The notes beneath the pieces were generated by a model. That model was given only the letters and a program-made list of their open reading frames with translations, did not search any database and was not told where the DNA came from. From Lentisphaerota bacterium (GTDB taxonomy: Bacteria > Verrucomicrobiota > Kiritimatiellia > RFP12 > UBA1067), in contig SUVZ01000124.1 of the NCBI GenBank assembly GCA_015061765.1, positions 1-9,409 on the forward strand: a stretch of 9,409 nucleotides of DNA, in the 5' to 3' direction. Each line of letters opens with the position of its first letter. Within the stretch, counting starts at the first letter, position 1. Shown here piece after piece: positions 6,896-9,409 of the stretch. The position numbers and the translations under genes were made by a program.

Positions 6896-7758
6896 AGGCC
6901 GTACGACTTCATTTCCTGCTTGAGTTCTTTGACGGAGATTTCGTCATCCTTGGCCTTTTCGAGGGCAGTCTTGTAGAGTGGCTTCGCCTTCTCCATGAAT
7001 TCGGTCTTCGCCTTTGCGTCTCCAGCCTCTCCGGAGAGCGTGGCGCAGCGCATATAGTTCTTTGCTGCGACCCATTCGCGCGAGTAGACGACGCCGTTGG
7101 CCGGGTCGGAGTCCTCAAAATCCTTCATCTCGTCGGAGAGCATGTAGTCGATGAACACAGAGAGCTGTTTTATCGCCTCGTTCTTGTCTCCCGTCTCCAT
7201 CGCCTTGTGGGCACGGAGCTTTGCGGCGGTGCTCCTGCACCATTCGGGGGTACGTCCGTCAAGACCTTCATCGAGCATTGCAACCGCGCCGTCATAGTCG
7301 CCGATGAGGAAGAGCCCGTCGAGTCGGCGTTCACGCAAAGAGTTCGATGCGGACTTGGAAAGCTTGCCGTCCTCAATCATCTTGGCTGCGAACACGATAA
7401 GTTCCTTGATGCGGCGGTCGGTATCGGTCTTGGGGGATTTCACGTCGCCTGCAAGACGGATGAACGCCTCTTCGGCGAGAAGACCGATGAAGTCGTACGA
7501 GACCTTGGGCTCGTTGCCCATGCGGAGATATGGGAATGCTTTGCCGAAACGGACTGTGAAGAATTTTTCGGTATAGAGCTTCTCGAGACGGGATGCGGCC
7601 TCATCGAGCGGAGCCTTGCGGAATTCGCGGCGGACGGTCTTGGACTTTTCGCGATCCATCTCCTTCGTTTGGCGGATAGACCACAGATAGCGTACTCCAC
7701 CGGCAAGTACTGCCGCTGCGATAACAAGTGAAACTGCGGTTTTGACTGGTTTGTTCAT
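6892..7758 (-). CDS. Membrane-anchored helical-repeat (TPR-like) protein
   Basis: This 288-residue protein of unknown function has an N-terminal basic segment and one hydrophobic helix (about 8-26, AVSLVIAAAVLAGG), with no lipobox, so it is probably a single-pass inner-membrane protein with a periplasmic or outer-face domain. The rest is charged and almost entirely helical. Segments such as FLIGDYDGAVAMLDEGL, METGDKNEAIKQLSVFID and AKTEFMEKAKPLYKTALEKA have the spacing of degenerate TPR helix pairs, but are too diverged for a firm domain call. The C-terminus is Lys- and Glu-rich (ELKQEMKSYGL). The ATG start has AAGGAG 9 bases upstream and a promoter farther out. The gene is first in a two-gene minus-strand operon with the metalloenzyme, which suggests the two act together. 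Confidence 0.85.
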   Translation of the reverse strand: MNKPVKTAVSLVIAAAVLAGGVRYLWSIRQTKEMDREKSKTVRREFRKAPLDEAASRLEKLYTEKFFTVRFGKAFPYLRMGNEPKVSYDFIGLLAEEAFIRLAGDVKSPKTDTDRRIKELIVFAAKMIEDGKLSKSASNSLRERRLDGLFLIGDYDGAVAMLDEGLDGRTPEWCRSTAAKLRAHKAMETGDKNEAIKQLSVFIDYMLSDEMKDFEDSDPANGVVYSREWVAAKNYMRCATLSGEAGDAKAKTEFMEKAKPLYKTALEKAKDDEISVKELKQEMKSYGL

Positions 7759-7767
7759 GTGCTCTAT

Positions 7768-7773
7768 CTCCTT
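7768..7773 (-). promoter_or_regulatory. Ribosome binding site of the anchored helical-repeat gene
   Basis: The minus strand reads AAGGAG here, 9 bases before the ATG at 7758. It confirms that start. Confidence 0.65.
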
Positions 7774-7791
7774 AAGAGGTGTTCGGCGCGT

Positions 7792-7820
7792 ATTATATGG
7801 GGAAACACGATTTGCCGCAA
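7792..7820 (-). promoter_or_regulatory. Promoter of the minus-strand operon
   Basis: On the minus strand, TTGCGG (7820-7815), a 17-base spacer and a perfect TATAAT (7797-7792) form a sigma70-type promoter. The start point would be near 7785, giving a leader of about 27 bases to the ATG at 7758. The -35 box keeps only its TTG. Confidence 0.65.
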
Positions 7821-7841
7821 GAGTTTTTCGTCTTTTGCCCG

Positions 7842-7857
7842 CATTCAGTCCTGAGTG
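7842..7857. repeat. Inverted repeat midway between the divergent promoters
   Basis: CATTCAG (7842-7848) and CTGAGTG (7851-7857) are inverted copies with one mismatch and a 2-base spacer. The repeat is almost exactly midway between the two divergent promoters. The spacer is too short for a good RNA hairpin loop, so a DNA operator is the likelier reading. No regulator is recognised, and chance cannot be excluded for a repeat this short. Confidence 0.35.
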
Positions 7858-7896
7858 ACGATGTTTTTGCAGGAATGTTCAATGCATGAGCATATG

Positions 7897-7905
7897 TGGT
7901 ATAAT
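7897..7905 (+). promoter_or_regulatory. Extended -10 promoter of metX-metW
   Basis: TGG followed by a perfect TATAAT (7900-7905) is an extended -10 element (TGnTATAAT). No good -35 box lies at 16-18 bases; the best candidates near 7876-7882 match poorly, as extended -10 promoters allow. Transcription should start near 7912, leaving a leader of about 58 bases. Confidence 0.7.
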
Positions 7906-7922
7906 TGCGCCATTTAAAGAAA

Positions 7923-7933
7923 GGAACCGTTCC
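7923..7933. repeat. Short palindrome in the metX leader
   Basis: GGAAC-C-GTTCC lies about 11 bases after the predicted transcription start. It is a perfect 5-base inverted repeat, possibly an operator half-site pair. The one-base loop makes an RNA hairpin unlikely. Confidence 0.25.
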
Positions 7934-7969
7934 GTCTATTGAGGACAGGTAGTAGGTTATCATCTCAAA

Positions 7970-9409
7970 ATGGCAGAGAACAAGACAGATAGTGGCGTTG
8001 GTGTCGTAGAGCAGAGGTCGATGGCGCTTCAGCTTCCGGAAGGTGGATTCAAGCTCCGTACTGGCGGCATACTCAAACGCATAGACGTGGCATATGAAGA
8101 GTGCGGGGCGATACGCCCTGAACTCGACAATGTGGTGTTCATCTGCCATGCCTTGACCGGAGACGCCCATGTGGCCGGAATTCGCCTGGGCGAAACAAGT
8201 CCAAGTGGATGGTGGGAGGGCATGGTCGGGCCGGGGCGCGCCATCGACACCAACCGCTACCATGTAATCTGCGCGAACGTCCTTGGCGGATGCAGCGGCA
8301 CCACGGGGCCGTCCTCCGTGAACCCGGATACGGGAAAACCCTACGGAAGCAAATTCCCGAGATACGATTTTTCTGATGCAGTCGACGTCTATCGCATGTT
8401 CCTTGCCCAGCGTGGCGTCAAGCATCTGGCAGGACTGGTCGGCGGCAGCTTTGGCGGCATGCAGGTGATGGATTGGATCACGCGCTGTCCGGGAGAGATG
8501 GATCGCGCCTGCGTGATAGCTTCATCGGCCTCGCTTAACACGCAGGCGCTGGCGTTCGATGTGGTGGGGCGCAGCGCAATAACCGACGACCCCGACTGGA
8601 ATCGTGGCGACTATTACGACATTGGCGACGGTCACGGACCAAAGAAGGGTCTTGCGGCGGCCCGTCAGCTCGCCCATATCACCTATCTTTCTCGTGAGCT
8701 TCTTCAGGAGAAGTTCCAGCGCGAACTTCAGCGCAACTGGCTTGAGGAACCGGACGAGTGTCGGGACCGCAGGGTACGCGACTTCAGGACGTTCTTCCAG
8801 ATCGAGAGCTATCTTGCATATCAGGCGGACAAGTTCCTCAAGCGTTTTGACGCGAACAGTTACCTGCACATAACGAGATCCATGGATCTTTTCGACGCGG
8901 GCGCACCATACGGTTCGCTTGATGCGGCATGTGCCAGGGTCACGTGCAAGACTCTCGTGATTTCGCTTTCTGGCGACGTTCTTTTCGCCGACTGGCAGTC
9001 CCGCGACATCGTCGAGGCGCTTGTCCGCAACAACAAGCCCGTCAGCTACTGCCATCTGGAGATCGGCACTGGGCACGATGCGTTCCTCACGCATATCGAC
9101 GACCTTTCGCGTCTTGTCGGAGGCTTCCTCGGCGACCGGAAGCCAAAGGTGATGAAGTGGCAGGAACGCCAGCATGCGGCCGTACTTTCTATGGTCAGGG
9201 ACGGTTCGCACGTCATAGACATCGGTTGCGGCGACGGCACACTGCTCAATGTCCTCAAGAAGAACCGCAATGTCACGGGCGATGGCGTCGATATCAGCGT
9301 CACTGAGTTTGAAGAGGCCATCGCAGACGGCAATACGCTTCTCTGGGAGGATGCCGACGAGGGCATATCCCTTGTTCCCGACGGGCATTACGACATGGCG
9401 ATATGCTCC
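7970..9409 (+). CDS. metX: Homoserine O-acetyltransferase MetX fused to MetW (3' end beyond the window)
   Basis: The frame is open from ATG 7970 to the window end, 480 codons. Residues 1 to about 390 are MetX, an alpha/beta hydrolase that acetylates (or succinylates) L-homoserine in methionine synthesis. VGVVE near the N-terminus and LRTGGILKRIDVAYEECG fit the family start; the nucleophile is Ser160 in GGSFGGMQ, with Asp336 in SGDVLF and His369 in GTGHDAF. The Asp-His spacing of 33 equals that of the Haemophilus enzyme. From Met395 the frame runs on without a stop into the start of MetW: MKWQERQHAAVL, then DIGCGDGTLL, the SAM-binding motif I of a methyltransferase fold. About 86 of roughly 195 MetW residues are visible. 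MetW is normally a separate neighbour needed for MetX activity. No strong Shine-Dalgarno precedes ATG 7970; Met18 is a weaker alternative start. Confidence 0.93.
   Translation, partial: MAENKTDSGVGVVEQRSMALQLPEGGFKLRTGGILKRIDVAYEECGAIRPELDNVVFICHALTGDAHVAGIRLGETSPSGWWEGMVGPGRAIDTNRYHVICANVLGGCSGTTGPSSVNPDTGKPYGSKFPRYDFSDAVDVYRMFLAQRGVKHLAGLVGGSFGGMQVMDWITRCPGEMDRACVIASSASLNTQALAFDVVGRSAITDDPDWNRGDYYDIGDGHGPKKGLAAARQLAHITYLSRELLQEKFQRELQRNWLEEPDECRDRRVRDFRTFFQIESYLAYQADKFLKRFDANSYLHITRSMDLFDAGAPYGSLDAACARVTCKTLVISLSGDVLFADWQSRDIVEALVRNNKPVSYCHLEIGTGHDAFLTHIDDLSRLVGGFLGDRKPKVMKWQERQHAAVLSMVRDGSHVIDIGCGDGTLLNVLKKNRNVTGDGVDISVTEFEEAIADGNTLLWEDADEGISLVPDGHYDMAICS

Noticed and set aside
7793..8425. 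210-codon minus-strand open frame opposite the start of metX
   Set aside because: It overlaps the divergent promoter region and the conserved MetX N-terminal domain, and the translation shows no family features.
8522..9388. 288-codon minus-strand open frame opposite metX-metW
   Set aside because: The plus strand codes for the conserved MetX triad residues and the MetW SAM motif throughout this span; the minus frame is a shadow.
1..9409. Mobile elements, CRISPR arrays, toxin-antitoxin pairs or defence genes
   Set aside because: I saw no transposase or integrase motif, no regularly spaced direct repeats, and no small gene pair of that type. Composition and gene packing are even across the window.

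Overview
The window looks like chromosomal core DNA of a Gram-negative bacterium. It carries waaA (kdtA), the Kdo transferase of lipopolysaccharide synthesis, and two proteins with N-terminal membrane anchors plus a lipoprotein. The GC-rich, tightly packed genes, a CX2C/CX2C zinc-ribbon protein with a coiled coil, and an apparent MetX-MetW fusion suggest the PVC superphylum, perhaps Kiritimatiellota or Lentisphaerota. That placement is inference from gene content, not a database result. I see no insertion sequence, phage gene, CRISPR array, tRNA or rRNA.

Layout. (1) Positions 1-4894 form one tightly coupled plus-strand operon: the 3' end of an unrecognised gene, queE (7-deazaguanine pathway), waaA, a membrane-anchored TPR protein, a small lipoprotein and an amidohydrolase-2 family enzyme. 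Junctions run from a 34-base overlap to a 4-base gap. (2) A clear sigma70-type promoter at 4920-4948 starts a second plus-strand unit: a zinc-ribbon/coiled-coil protein whose stop overlaps the start of a PgsA-type CDP-alcohol phosphatidyltransferase. A strong hairpin terminator at 6006-6039 follows. (3) Positions 6047-7758 are a minus-strand pair: a membrane-anchored helical-repeat protein and, overlapping it by 4 bases, an alkaline-phosphatase-superfamily metalloenzyme. (4) A 211-base divergent promoter region (7759-7969) separates this pair from a plus-strand gene that runs off the window. That gene encodes homoserine O-acetyltransferase (MetX) joined in frame to the start of MetW.

How the genes work together. 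The first two operons are weighted toward the cell envelope: Kdo transfer to lipid A, phosphatidylglycerol-type phospholipid synthesis, a lipoprotein and an anchored TPR protein. The last gene belongs to methionine synthesis. Most of the window is ordinary housekeeping DNA. The points most worth a second look are the MetX-MetW fusion, the zinc-ribbon partner of PgsA, the metalloenzyme and its anchored partner, and the N-terminal half of the TPR protein, which I cannot assign.
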